A stretch of DNA of 64,000 nt from JAGXTF01 sp044224315 (GTDB taxonomy: Bacteria; Bacteroidota; Bacteroidia; NS11-12g; UBA955), in contig JBGAKR010000008.1 in the NCBI GenBank assembly GCA_044224315.1, forward strand, positions 62,001-126,000, in the 5' to 3' direction. This document shows, piece after piece, positions 48,748-56,974 of this stretch. Under the pieces are notes generated by a model. That model was not told the origin of the DNA and did no database searches. It worked only from the letters and a program-made list of their open reading frames with translations. Each line of letters starts with the position of its first letter. Position 1 is the first letter of the stretch. The position numbers and the translations under genes were made by a program.

Positions 48748-50736
48748 TTATTTCTTACCTGGCTTTAAGCGAACTGTGTATTCGGTAGTAGTTCCCCCAC
48801 CGCTGGTTTTACTTACCTTTAAATTCTCTCCGCTACGTGTTTGGCTAAAACTTTGGCCAAATATTTTGGTGGCCGGATGGGTATAGGTTTCTTCTCCACT
48901 TCCACGCGTTTTTGCAATCATTTTAAAATCTATTTTTTCGCGGGTAGCAAAAACTTTGTAAATATATTTTCCATAATCAACCCTTAAACGTCTGAATAAA
49001 CCTTCAACAATTTGGGTCTTTCCGGCGGGCAGATAAAAGTCAAGCGGCTCATCCTCATTCTCATAATCGGGCAATACCACACTCACTGCGCCATTGGGTG
49101 CAATCTCCAATATATTTACATACACATCGTACATGCCGGTATTGCTTAGTTTTAATTGCATTACATCATCGTCGATTAATTCCAGGTTGCCATTAAATAA
49201 TCTGCTACTCATAGGCACCGGTGTGATAATGGGATCCTGACCGGCATACCCGTCAAAATGGCTGGGAATAAAACTCAATTCCACACGTAAATCCGGATCA
49301 TTAAAATTCGCTTCCGCCATTAATTTACCCTGCATATAATTGGTTAAATCCTGGTTCAGAGCAGTATAGGCATCCCTTTGCTCAAAAGGCTTGCGACCAT
49401 CCAACAGACTTAAAAAATATTTGCCTTTTTCCTGGTTTATTAAAACCTCAGGATTTTTTTCGGTCCACTCAATAAATTGTAATTTTTGAATATTGTTTTT
49501 AACTGCTTTTTTATCGCCCTTGAAACTATCGTCAAAACCCACTTTTAATTTTATAGAGCCATAAGCTTGTTCGGTAACAAATACCCACAGTTGTTCAGGG
49601 GTATAATTACTTAAATCCTTATCTAAACCTACCCAAGCTTTGCCATTTTCAGCTGCAGTTACAGTGCCGCTGTATATTACTCTATCCTCTTTATATTCGG
49701 TAGAACCGGCGGGCATAACGGCCACCTTACTTCCCACATACAATCCACTCAGAGTTCCGCCTTGTACTACCAATATTCCGGTTTTAACATATTTTACATG
49801 GTAATAATTGCTTTGTTTTACAGGTTCACCGCCAAAAACTCCGTTGTTTACATTCCCTTCAACCATGGGTACCTGGCCCAGTTTCCAGCTTGCCATGCGG
49901 GCATTTACATAGGCAAAAAGGGTGTTGTAGGTATCGCCGGTTTTAATCAAGTTTAAAGATTGGTATATGGCAAAAGAAAGTGAGCCGTAATCATCGTGTT
50001 CCTGGTTGGTTTCTTTGGCCTGGCAGGCAGAGAATAAAACCACTGGAGATAAATCGGCCTGGGCACCCAAAAATTCATCCAAACTTCCATCGGTGCTATT
50101 CTGTATTTTTAAAGGATCAAATCCGGGAGGGGTCATGGGAGATTCAGTGCCGCGGCATCGATTGCCGCGCAACATGGTGCCAGAGTGGCAAGCATCCGAT
50201 ACTACCCATACATCGCCATCAGCGCCAACTTTTCCGCGAATGCCATTAATAAGTGTGCTTAATTCATCATCGCGCAGGTGTTTTTCGCCTTTATAGCCTT
50301 TGTGATAACGCATAGGCGCATCGTAGGTTACTATGCATTCGTCCAGTCCATCCAATTCATCTATTTTACCATTGGTGCTATCATCCCACAATTGTTGGCC
50401 GTGGCCGCTAAAGTGGATATACACCACATCGCCCGGATTTACACTGGCTTTTAATTTGGCAAAACCATCGCGAATACCCTGCAATGTGGCTTGCTCATTT
50501 TGTACATGGATAATTTTATCAAAACCCTGCTTTGTAAGGGCATCGGTAATAATGGTATCATCGCGCAAGGAACTCAGATTGCCCCATTGCTCATTTTCAC
50601 CATACTGGTTTTTGAATTTTGCAATGGCCACAATCAGGGCCACACGTTTGGGTTCATCAGCCTTAGGATTTTTGCGAAATCCCTGGTTTCCGGCAAGTAT
50701 GCCTATTATGGCTATCAGGTACAGGTACTTTTTCAT
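48748..50736 (-). CDS. Exported metacaspase (peptidase C14) with C-terminal DUF4384-like domain
   Basis: 662 residues. Signal peptide MKKYLYLIAIIGILAGNQGF, a caspase-fold domain, and a beta-rich C-terminal half. The catalytic dyad is His112 (YIHFSGHGQQLWDD) and Cys183 (VVSDACHSGTML), as in metacaspases. The acidic pocket DELDGLDECIV is also typical. The rear half (about 530-640) contains PNGAVSVVLPDYENEDEPLD, resembling DUF4384 domains that accompany bacterial caspases. Metacaspases cut after Arg or Lys. Being exported, it presumably acts in the periplasm or outside. It precedes the trypsin-ankyrin gene by about 190 nt. Confidence 0.9.
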   Translation of the reverse strand: MKKYLYLIAIIGILAGNQGFRKNPKADEPKRVALIVAIAKFKNQYGENEQWGNLSSLRDDTIITDALTKQGFDKIIHVQNEQATLQGIRDGFAKLKASVNPGDVVYIHFSGHGQQLWDDSTNGKIDELDGLDECIVTYDAPMRYHKGYKGEKHLRDDELSTLINGIRGKVGADGDVWVVSDACHSGTMLRGNRCRGTESPMTPPGFDPLKIQNSTDGSLDEFLGAQADLSPVVLFSACQAKETNQEHDDYGSLSFAIYQSLNLIKTGDTYNTLFAYVNARMASWKLGQVPMVEGNVNNGVFGGEPVKQSNYYHVKYVKTGILVVQGGTLSGLYVGSKVAVMPAGSTEYKEDRVIYSGTVTAAENGKAWVGLDKDLSNYTPEQLWVFVTEQAYGSIKLKVGFDDSFKGDKKAVKNNIQKLQFIEWTEKNPEVLINQEKGKYFLSLLDGRKPFEQRDAYTALNQDLTNYMQGKLMAEANFNDPDLRVELSFIPSHFDGYAGQDPIITPVPMSSRLFNGNLELIDDDVMQLKLSNTGMYDVYVNILEIAPNGAVSVVLPDYENEDEPLDFYLPAGKTQIVEGLFRRLRVDYGKYIYKVFATREKIDFKMIAKTRGSGEETYTHPATKIFGQSFSQTRSGENLKVSKTSGGGTTTEYTVRLKPGKK

Positions 50737-50885
50737 GCTTTGGTTTTAGAATCTATACACTTATCGGTCCGAAGGTAAATGTATTTGTCTAAATTTCAAC
50801 TTTAATGCCACAAACTGTTTAGGCCCCGAAACTACAATCCCGGCGGGCAATTGTACATACCATAAAAGTAGTATATGATTAAAAA

Positions 50886-51581
50886 TCAGAGCGATATTGC
50901 ACTGTGGGTGTGCAGGATACGGTCGTAATATTCAAACCGGGTTTGCCCTGTATATATAATCTGCGAAATGGCCAGGGTCATTACCCCCGAAGCGCGTTCC
51001 ATAATCAAGTCGTTCTCATGTACACCGGTTTTTCCGGTTTGATGAAAATGTAAAATGCTATCAATGTCTGGCTGAGGATGATTTTGCACAAAAGCATCAA
51101 ATATTAATTGTCTTTGCAACTGTGCTTCTTCATCGTATAGCGTTGCACTGCTCCAAATGGCTGGTTTCTGTGGCAATGGTTTTAAATATTTTTGGTTTCC
51201 ATCCCATCTGAACTCGGCCAATTCTCCGCTGTTTTCTGCACACACAATGGTAAAGGGCTCAATGCCTTCCAGGTTGTAATCACGTGCAAAATCTGCTAGC
51301 GTTTCAAAACTAAAAATATCCAACAACACAATGCCCCGGCTTAATCGGTAAGGTGGGCGATGGCTGTGTTTTTCAAAAGCCCCGTTTAGCAAACAAATGG
51401 ATTTTTGCGCCGATGCTGCCATCCAGGTGCCACCCGCCCTTCCATCTTTGGGCATTATTATTTCAATCCCGTGAATGGTATAAATCTGAGGATGCCAGGC
51501 AGGTTCGCGCATTTTATCCTCATCGCGGTTGTGCGTAAATATATATCCGTTTTTATATGGAAAATAGGTGAGGGTACACAT
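50886..51581 (-). CDS. NRDE (TANGO2-like) family protein
   Basis: 231 residues, an Ntn-hydrolase-like fold named for the NRDE motif, seen here as FTHNRDED at residues 15-22. Cys2 (MCTLTYF) would be exposed as the N-terminal nucleophile after Met removal. GRAGGTWMAAS is the other conserved segment. The family's substrate is unknown; the eukaryotic relative TANGO2 affects heme and lipid handling. The stop-start gap to the M61 peptidase gene is nil (the latter ends at 51582), so the two are an operon. Confidence 0.88.
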   Translation of the reverse strand: MCTLTYFPYKNGYIFTHNRDEDKMREPAWHPQIYTIHGIEIIMPKDGRAGGTWMAASAQKSICLLNGAFEKHSHRPPYRLSRGIVLLDIFSFETLADFARDYNLEGIEPFTIVCAENSGELAEFRWDGNQKYLKPLPQKPAIWSSATLYDEEAQLQRQLIFDAFVQNHPQPDIDSILHFHQTGKTGVHENDLIMERASGVMTLAISQIIYTGQTRFEYYDRILHTHSAISL

Positions 51582-53357
51582 TTATTTCCCCAGCCATTTG
51601 GCTATTAAATTTTCGTATTCGGGATTATTATCGGGCAATGAAAAATTAAAATTCAGGGTTTCCAATGGCATATAATTAAATGTTATTTCACTTACCAACC
51701 CAGCGCGACTTACTACTGCTGTAATGATTCCCGGATATCCAATGTTGCGGATAATCATATCGGCATCGTTATTTACACGTGTACCATTTATCGCAATTAA
51801 TTCATCGTTTACATTCAATCCGCCATTCCAGGAACATGAATTTCGAGTAATATTTTTAATTACCGTTTTGCCATTTTCCAGGGCCGTGGTAATTCCCAAT
51901 TCTTTCTTTTTTACTGCATCGCGTTTTACTTCAACACCAAGCGGGGCGAGCAGCAAAGCATAATCGGGTTCCTGGGTGGTGTATACATGTTTATTAAAAA
52001 AATCCTGCAAATTGCTACCACAAATTTCGCCAGCGCTTGCTATAAATTCAGCTTCGGTAAATCCGCGTTTTTTCTCTTTATAATATCGTGCATATAATAA
52101 TTTCATTACATCATCCAGATTTTTATTTCCTTTGGTTTCTGCAATAATTTTAGCATCGAGCAAAGCCGCTACCACCAAGCCTTTTGAGTAATAGGAGATG
52201 CTGGTGTTTTTGCTGTTTTCATTGGGGCGATATTCTTTTATCCAGGCATCAAAACTACTTTCCGCCAACGATTGAACACGGCTGCCCGGGCGATTTTCCA
52301 ATGCATTTACATATTTTTCCAATACTTCTACAAAGGCTTCTTTTTTAATTAAACCTGCACGCAAAAGCGATAATTCGTCGTAGTAACTGGTAATGCCCTC
52401 GGCCACCCACAGCTGGCGTGTATAGTTTTCCTGGTTGTAATTAAATGGACCTAATTCTATAGGACGAATGCGTTTTACATTCCACAAATGAAAATATTCG
52501 TGGGCGCATAATCCTAAAAATGATTGGTATTTTTCTGCATCTATCCAGGCCCAGCGATTCATCATTACACAGCAGCTGTTTTTATGCTCCAAACCGCCGC
52601 CACCGCTTTCTACATTTTGTACAATTAATACATATTTTTTGCAGGGATGCTCGCCAATAATATTGGCCATAACGGTACACATTTTTTGCAAATCCAATAC
52701 AAATTTCTTCGTATCACAATTGCTCAAACCCACCATCACCAGGGTATGAGGCACACCCATTACCTCAAAAGAATATTCTTCCTGGTTGCCAATTTCTATC
52801 GGACTATCCGCCAGTTCGTCGTAATTTTCAAAAACAAATTCATGTGCATTTGCACCTGCATTTAATGAGGTTGAAACTTTTTGCCAGGCGGCAGGGAAAT
52901 TGAGTATAACAGTGCCGGGTTTTTCTTTCAATTCATCAACCAAAACAAAAACCGATGAGTTGTGTAAAAATGCATGCGATGCATCGATGAACGAGGTGCG
53001 CACCGAAAATTCGAATGCATACAAATCATAGCTGAATTGGATTTTTTTAGCACCGGCGGTATTCAGGGTCCAGGTATTTTTATCGGTATGCAGGGGGGTA
53101 ACGGATTTGCCATCGGCCAGGGCTTGCACATTTTCAATGCTTTTTTCAAACTCCCGCACCAAATAGCTGCCTGGCGCCCAAACCGGCATTTTAAATGAAA
53201 GCGATTTGCCATCATAATTATTTACTTCCACAGTTACGCGGGCATAATGGGTGTGGGGTTCACTAATTTGAATCTGGTATTGTATTGTGGGTTCGGTTTT
53301 GGCCATGAGATTAGAGGCTGCAAAAAAAGTTAGGATTGTGGCAAAAAGCATGCGCAT
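51582..53357 (-). CDS. M61-family (glycyl) aminopeptidase with PDZ domain
   Basis: About 591 residues. Signal peptide MRMLFATILTFFAASNLMAK, N-terminal beta domain, catalytic domain with the zinc-binding CAHEYFHLWNVKRIRP (HExxH at 286-290) and VAEGITSYYDEL, then a PDZ-like domain (GGLNVNDELIAINGTRVNND). M61 enzymes prefer N-terminal Gly or Ala. ATG 53357 is preferred to a TTG at 53384. It is read just before the NRDE gene, and diverges from the cytochrome-like lipoprotein. Confidence 0.92.
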   Translation of the reverse strand: MRMLFATILTFFAASNLMAKTEPTIQYQIQISEPHTHYARVTVEVNNYDGKSLSFKMPVWAPGSYLVREFEKSIENVQALADGKSVTPLHTDKNTWTLNTAGAKKIQFSYDLYAFEFSVRTSFIDASHAFLHNSSVFVLVDELKEKPGTVILNFPAAWQKVSTSLNAGANAHEFVFENYDELADSPIEIGNQEEYSFEVMGVPHTLVMVGLSNCDTKKFVLDLQKMCTVMANIIGEHPCKKYVLIVQNVESGGGGLEHKNSCCVMMNRWAWIDAEKYQSFLGLCAHEYFHLWNVKRIRPIELGPFNYNQENYTRQLWVAEGITSYYDELSLLRAGLIKKEAFVEVLEKYVNALENRPGSRVQSLAESSFDAWIKEYRPNENSKNTSISYYSKGLVVAALLDAKIIAETKGNKNLDDVMKLLYARYYKEKKRGFTEAEFIASAGEICGSNLQDFFNKHVYTTQEPDYALLLAPLGVEVKRDAVKKKELGITTALENGKTVIKNITRNSCSWNGGLNVNDELIAINGTRVNNDADMIIRNIGYPGIITAVVSRAGLVSEITFNYMPLETLNFNFSLPDNNPEYENLIAKWLGK

Positions 53358-53394
53358 TGTGCAAAAATCTGAAATTTGAATCAATCTTGGTTAA

Positions 53395-53402
53395 TATATT
53401 TG
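53395..53402 (+). promoter_or_regulatory. Minus-7 box of cytochrome-like lipoprotein gene
   Basis: TATATTTG, with TTTG 16 nt upstream (53375-53378) and the ATG 15 nt downstream, within the divergent gap shared with the M61 peptidase gene. Confidence 0.5.
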
Positions 53403-53416
53403 TCCGTATATAAACC

Positions 53417-53779
53417 ATGCTTCGAAGAATCTCCGCCATTTCTCTGATTGCCTTGCTCGTATTTCAAGGTTGTGAATATGCCCATGAGCCTGCCCCGCCT
53501 TTTAGCTGTGATGCTGCAAAACCAACTACATATAATGCGGATGTAAAGCCCATTATCAATGCCAATTGTGTTTCGGGCTGCCACGAACCTGCCGGTAGTT
53601 ACAACTCGCTGCCGCTTACTACTGCAACTGAGGTAAAATTTGCAGTGCAATCGCGCAATCTGCTTAAAACTATAAACCATGCAGCGGGTTTTTCGGCCAT
53701 GCCACAAAATCAGCCCAAATTGATTCAGACTGATATTGATAAAATTACCTGCTGGGCCGATAATGGCTTTAAAGATTAA
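53417..53779 (+). CDS. Small c-type cytochrome-like lipoprotein
   Basis: 120 residues. A lipoprotein signal (SLIALLVFQGC, Cys19) is followed by a domain with NCVSGCHEPAG, a CxxxCH motif (Cys51, Cys55, His56) where heme would attach. CxxxCH rather than CxxCH is common in Bacteroidota cytochrome-like domains. The distal ligand is probably a Met (FSAMPQNQPKL). It may accept electrons in the periplasm. The neighbouring gene starts only 4 nt later. Confidence 0.83.
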   Translation: MLRRISAISLIALLVFQGCEYAHEPAPPFSCDAAKPTTYNADVKPIINANCVSGCHEPAGSYNSLPLTTATEVKFAVQSRNLLKTINHAAGFSAMPQNQPKLIQTDIDKITCWADNGFKD

Positions 53780-53782
53780 ACC

Positions 53783-54103
53783 ATGCAAAAACTAACTCCT
53801 ATACACCCGACACCCTATTACGCCGTGATTTTTACATCCAAACGCACTGAAGGAGACAATGGCTATGGCGAAACCTCCGACCGTATGGAGGAACTCTGCC
53901 GCAACTCGCCCGGTTTTCTGGGCATGGAACACGCCCGCAATGAGTTGGGTATTACCATATGTTATTGGGATACTTTGGAAAATATTGCGCTGTGGAAAGC
54001 CAATACCGAGCACCAGGAAGCCCAAAGGATGGGTTACGAAAAGTGGTACTCCTATTATAATGTGCGTGTTTGTAAGGTGGAGAAGGAGTATGGGTGGGGG
54101 TGA
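53783..54103 (+). CDS. ABM-domain (antibiotic biosynthesis monooxygenase-like) protein
   Basis: 106 residues, a ferredoxin-like dimeric alpha-beta fold. YYAVIFTSKRTEGDNGYGE, then FLGMEHARNELGITICYW and LENIALWKANTEHQEAQ match the ABM/heme-degrading monooxygenase superfamily. It is a cytoplasmic protein, possibly acting on heme or a small aromatic. It is coupled to the cytochrome-like lipoprotein by a 3-nt gap. The ACAGCCG repeat array begins 4 nt after its stop. Confidence 0.87.
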   Translation: MQKLTPIHPTPYYAVIFTSKRTEGDNGYGETSDRMEELCRNSPGFLGMEHARNELGITICYWDTLENIALWKANTEHQEAQRMGYEKWYSYYNVRVCKVEKEYGWG

Positions 54104-54106
54104 CGA

Positions 54107-54266
54107 GCAGCCGAACGAACAGCCGAAAGACAGCCGAAAGGCAGCCGTAACAACAGCCGTACCGACAGCCGATAACGGATGTTGGATCATGGATGGCGGA
54201 AACAGCCGATTTAAACAGCCGTATTAACAGCCGAAAGACAGCCGATGAACAGCCGAAGAACAGCCG
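54107..54266 (+). repeat. Twelve ACAGCCG heptamers at 11-13 bp spacing, in two blocks
   Basis: RCAGCCG starts at 54107, 54119, 54130, 54141, 54153, 54165, then after a GGATGTTGGATCATGGATGG insert at 54202, 54215, 54227, 54238, 54249 and 54260. Within blocks the step is 11-13 bp. The array begins 4 nt after the stop of the ABM gene. A GGAT/TTGG tail with ATATCGGAT follows, as in the copy downstream of lepB. Confidence 0.85.
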
Positions 54267-54323
54267 ATATCGGATGGCGGATCTCGGATTCTTGGTACAC
54301 TTATACTTTTCGTTTCTAATTCT

Positions 54324-54447
54324 GGTCGGTTTCACCTCCCTATAATTTTTCTCTTACGAAAGGCCTTATTGGAACGCGGTCGGTTGCACCTCCCTCCAGT
54401 TTTTCTCCTACGAATGGCTTTTTGGAACGCGGTCGGTTTCACCTCCC
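54324..54447 (+). repeat. 54-bp tandem repeat, about 2.3 copies
   Basis: GGTCGGTTTCACCTCCC starts units at 54324, 54378 and 54431 (last one truncated). The first two units are 54 and 53 bp and share TTTTTCTC, TACGAA and TGGAACGC in order. No open reading frame runs across it. Confidence 0.8.
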
Positions 54448-54625
54448 GCATATATCATTGCTGTACTGACGAATCAAAGTAAATTAATTGCCTGTAATGA
54501 AGAATTTCAAAACACACCCATCAGGAAAATGAATGGATAAACGCGGTTAATAATTGCTTAAGTAGGATAATGTACCCAATCCATTTGTTAATGTGCTCCA
54601 TTATCGCAGTGCTGAACTGTACTTT

Positions 54626-55088
54626 CGGGTACGTGGACCCCACACACGGGGTTTAGAACCGGACTAACGGGGTTCTGAACCGGACTCACGAGGTAGCGAA
54701 CCCCATTGACGGGGTAGTGAGCCGGACTAACGGGGTTCCGAACCCAACTCACTGGGTTCCGAACCGGACTAATGGGGTAGCGAACCCCACTCACGGGGTT
54801 CCGAACCGGACTAATGGGGTAGCGAACCCCACTCATGGGGTTCTGAACCGGACTAATGGGGTAGCGAACCCCACTCACGGGGTTCTGAACCGGACTAATG
54901 GGGTATCGAACCTCACTCACGGGGTTCCGAACCCAACTCACGGGGTAGTAAACCGGACTAATGGGGTATCGAACCCCACTAACTGAGTAAGGAACCCCAT
55001 TCACGGAATATGGAACCGGACTAGCGGGGTAGGTGGGCGCACTTATTGGGTAGAGAATCCTTAGAATGGGGTAACAGAGGTATTAAAT
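54626..55088. repeat. 21-bp minisatellite, about 22 partly palindromic units
   Basis: From 54648 onward every unit is exactly 21 bp. Two types alternate in the core: type A opens GGGGTTCYGAACC and ends GGACTAAT, type B opens GGGGTAGCGAACCCC and ends ACTCAC. Type A contains the palindrome GGTTCYGAACC; type B contains GGGGT and ACCCC around a 5-nt centre. Units degrade at both ends. The period is a multiple of three, so frames stay open on both strands (for example 54588-55004, minus). Confidence 0.9.
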
Positions 55089-55699
55089 TATATGTCGAAC
55101 TGGATTTATGGGGCAGCCTATCCCTCAAACGGATTGGAATACCCCGTAAATGCGTGCAGTTGATGCCGGGTGGAGCTGCAATTGTGCAATCAGAGTATGT
55201 GGCATGGGCTTCAACCATTTTCTCTACATGCGAGTTATAGAGGTTGAAACGGCCTTTGAAAATCTCAACCTATTGGATAAAACCATCTCCCATATAGGCT
55301 GGTTACACAATAAACGGGGCTATAGTTTTCGAACTCATTGCGCATGATATGGATTCTTAGCCATTCATTGGATTTAAATACAGGTTTTTTTTGAGCTATA
55401 ATTTACATCCCCAATTGTGCTATTTTCTTTCAAATACCCTATATCGGTATTCCTTATATGGATGTTTATAAATACTCATTCATTAACTGAATGGCTTAAT
55501 TCAAAAATTCATTTTTGGGTATTCTCAAACTCAAACATTGTAAAAAACAGTCCAAAATAGGGTATGAGTATGAACCCAAATCGGATAAAAATGCATCAAA
55601 AAAAATTAGAGTTACTCCTTATTATATATATAGAAAATAGGATTACGAAATTATAGTTTGTAAAATGCTGAAAATCAAGCAATTATAAGTAATAAAGGT

Positions 55700-55825
55700 A
55701 TTTCGTTGGTTCAAAAGGCTGTTTTGTAAACAAAAAACGTGCCTTAATAAAACGAAACTCCATTTTAGTAAACCGAAAGCCTAGGTTCGTTAACTAGTTG
55801 ATGTGGCTCAGTAACTTACGTATGA
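55700..55825 (+). promoter_or_regulatory. Array of six TNGTAAACC-like repeats phased at 21 bp
   Basis: Cut into 21-bp rows from 55700, the third-to-tenth positions read TTCGTTGG, TTTGTAAAC, TTAATAAAAC, TTAGTAAACC, TTCGTTAAC and CTCAGTAAC. The fourth is the best copy (TTTAGTAAACCGAAA, 55764-55778). The array ends 38 nt before the T9SS gene ATG 55863. The same motif and phasing occur near two other T9SS genes. Confidence 0.55.
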
Positions 55826-55862
55826 CCTTTGTATCAACAAACAAGCAAAAACAAACAACAAA

Positions 55863-56909
55863 ATGAAAAACTCTAACATCAAAATCGGTTTCGGAATTGT
55901 GGCAGCAATCATCCTGGGTATCTTTACTCAAAGCGCTAATGCCAGAACAGTATTCACTTCAAAAGTTACCACCGGTAACTGGAGTTCTAGCAGCAGCTGG
56001 GTAAAAACCGGAACCGGCAGCCCGATTGTTTACATTATCAAAGCTGGCAACACCATTACTTTAAATGAAAATGCATCTGGTAAACTGGATTCAGTAATTA
56101 TCAACGGTCAATTGATCTTCGGACTGGGCAAAAAAATCGAAATGAAAGAAAACGGCGCTGTAGTAGTAGAATTCGGTGGCCAGATTTCAGGTGGAAATGC
56201 CAATTCTAAATTTGACTGGGAAGATTCAAATACTGACATTGGTGGCCCATTTAATGGTACCAACCTCATCGACGGTCCACAATATGCAACCCTGGCTACT
56301 ACTGTTTTAGGTGGTGGTGTTCCTCAGCCTTCATTTGTAAGCTTCTTAACTGCTTTGCCAGTAAGCCTTAAATCAATCGAAGTAGACGAGGTAAATAGCG
56401 AGTACATCCTTAGCTGGATATCTGTAGACGAAGCTGCCAACACCACTTTCAACGTTGAAGTTTCTACCAACGGTACTGATTACAACCTGGCTGGTAGCCG
56501 CGAAATTTCTGAAGAAACCAGCACTGCTGCCTTCTCTGTAAACATGGGCAAACAAACCAAATCTTTCTACACCCGCCTGGTGCATGTTGATGCAAATGGC
56601 ACCCGCACCATCCTGTCAGTTGTTTTCACTAAAGTAGCTGCTGCCAATGAAATGGTACGTGTGTTTCCACAAGTATTGCAAAGTGGTGCTGCCCTGAATG
56701 TAGTTTTAACCGAAGCTGGTGACTACAAAATGGAAATCTTTAATACCAACGGTGTGCAGGTTAAAAGCAGCCAGTTGAATACCCAAACCAACAATGAAGT
56801 AACTGCCATCAACAGCAATGACCTGGGCTTGGCCAACGGATGGTATGTGGTAGTAATTACCGGAACCAACGGTGTAGCTGCTAAAACCAAAATTGTTGTA
56901 GCCCAATAA
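55863..56909 (+). CDS. T9SS-secreted protein, type A-like sorting domain
   Basis: 348 residues. Signal peptide MKNSNIKIGFGIVAAIILG ending ANA, then a G8/beta-helix-like segment (TTGNWSSSSSWVKTGTG, then LIFGLGKKIEMKENGAVVVEFG), an FnIII-like stretch (YILSWISVDEAANTTFNVEVS), and the sorting domain (VRVFPQVLQSGAALNVVL to KTKIVVAQ). It is likely a surface or released binding protein. Codon use is strongly biased toward a few codons, which suggests high expression. A phased repeat array lies upstream and an unknown gene 65 nt downstream. Confidence 0.86.
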   Translation: MKNSNIKIGFGIVAAIILGIFTQSANARTVFTSKVTTGNWSSSSSWVKTGTGSPIVYIIKAGNTITLNENASGKLDSVIINGQLIFGLGKKIEMKENGAVVVEFGGQISGGNANSKFDWEDSNTDIGGPFNGTNLIDGPQYATLATTVLGGGVPQPSFVSFLTALPVSLKSIEVDEVNSEYILSWISVDEAANTTFNVEVSTNGTDYNLAGSREISEETSTAAFSVNMGKQTKSFYTRLVHVDANGTRTILSVVFTKVAAANEMVRVFPQVLQSGAALNVVLTEAGDYKMEIFNTNGVQVKSSQLNTQTNNEVTAINSNDLGLANGWYVVVITGTNGVAAKTKIVVAQ

Positions 56910-56974
56910 TTAAACCCAACAAAAGAACACGATTTCAAACCAATCGATATAAAAATCATAATAATCAGGTAGAG

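Larger units (their letters stand above)
54104..55862. other. Gene-free repeat island, 1.76 kb
   Basis: No credible gene lies here, the longest such stretch in the window. In order it contains the ACAGCCG arrays (54107-54266), a 54-bp tandem repeat (54324-54447), a 21-bp minisatellite (54626-55088), an AT-rich stretch with nothing visible (55089-55699) and the 21-bp-phased TNGTAAACC array (55700-55825). Long frames in the minisatellite are artefacts of its 21-bp period. Confidence 0.7.

Noticed and set aside
54107..54266. CRISPR-like array
   Set aside because: The repeated unit is 7 bp and the gaps are 4-6 bp, far too short for spacers, and no cas genes are near.
54588..55004. A 138-codon minus-strand frame and an 89-codon plus-strand frame across the minisatellite
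   Set aside because: The repeat period is 21 bp, so any frame without a stop in one unit stays open in all. Both strands show the same artefact, with no signal peptide, no promoter and no family match.
54626..55088. CRISPR or plasmid iteron origin
   Set aside because: There are no spacers, and no Rep gene or AT-rich melting region next to it. The unit length alone is weak evidence for iterons.
54626..55088. Minisatellite as a diverged form of the TNGTAAACC operator array
   Set aside because: Both have a 21-bp period and a rough TAGYRAACC similarity, but the palindrome arms and base composition differ, and the likeness is too weak to claim.
55046..55240. 64-65 codon frames right of the minisatellite
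   Set aside because: Plus and minus frames overlap with no motifs, no promoter and no conserved pattern; they look like random open stretches.
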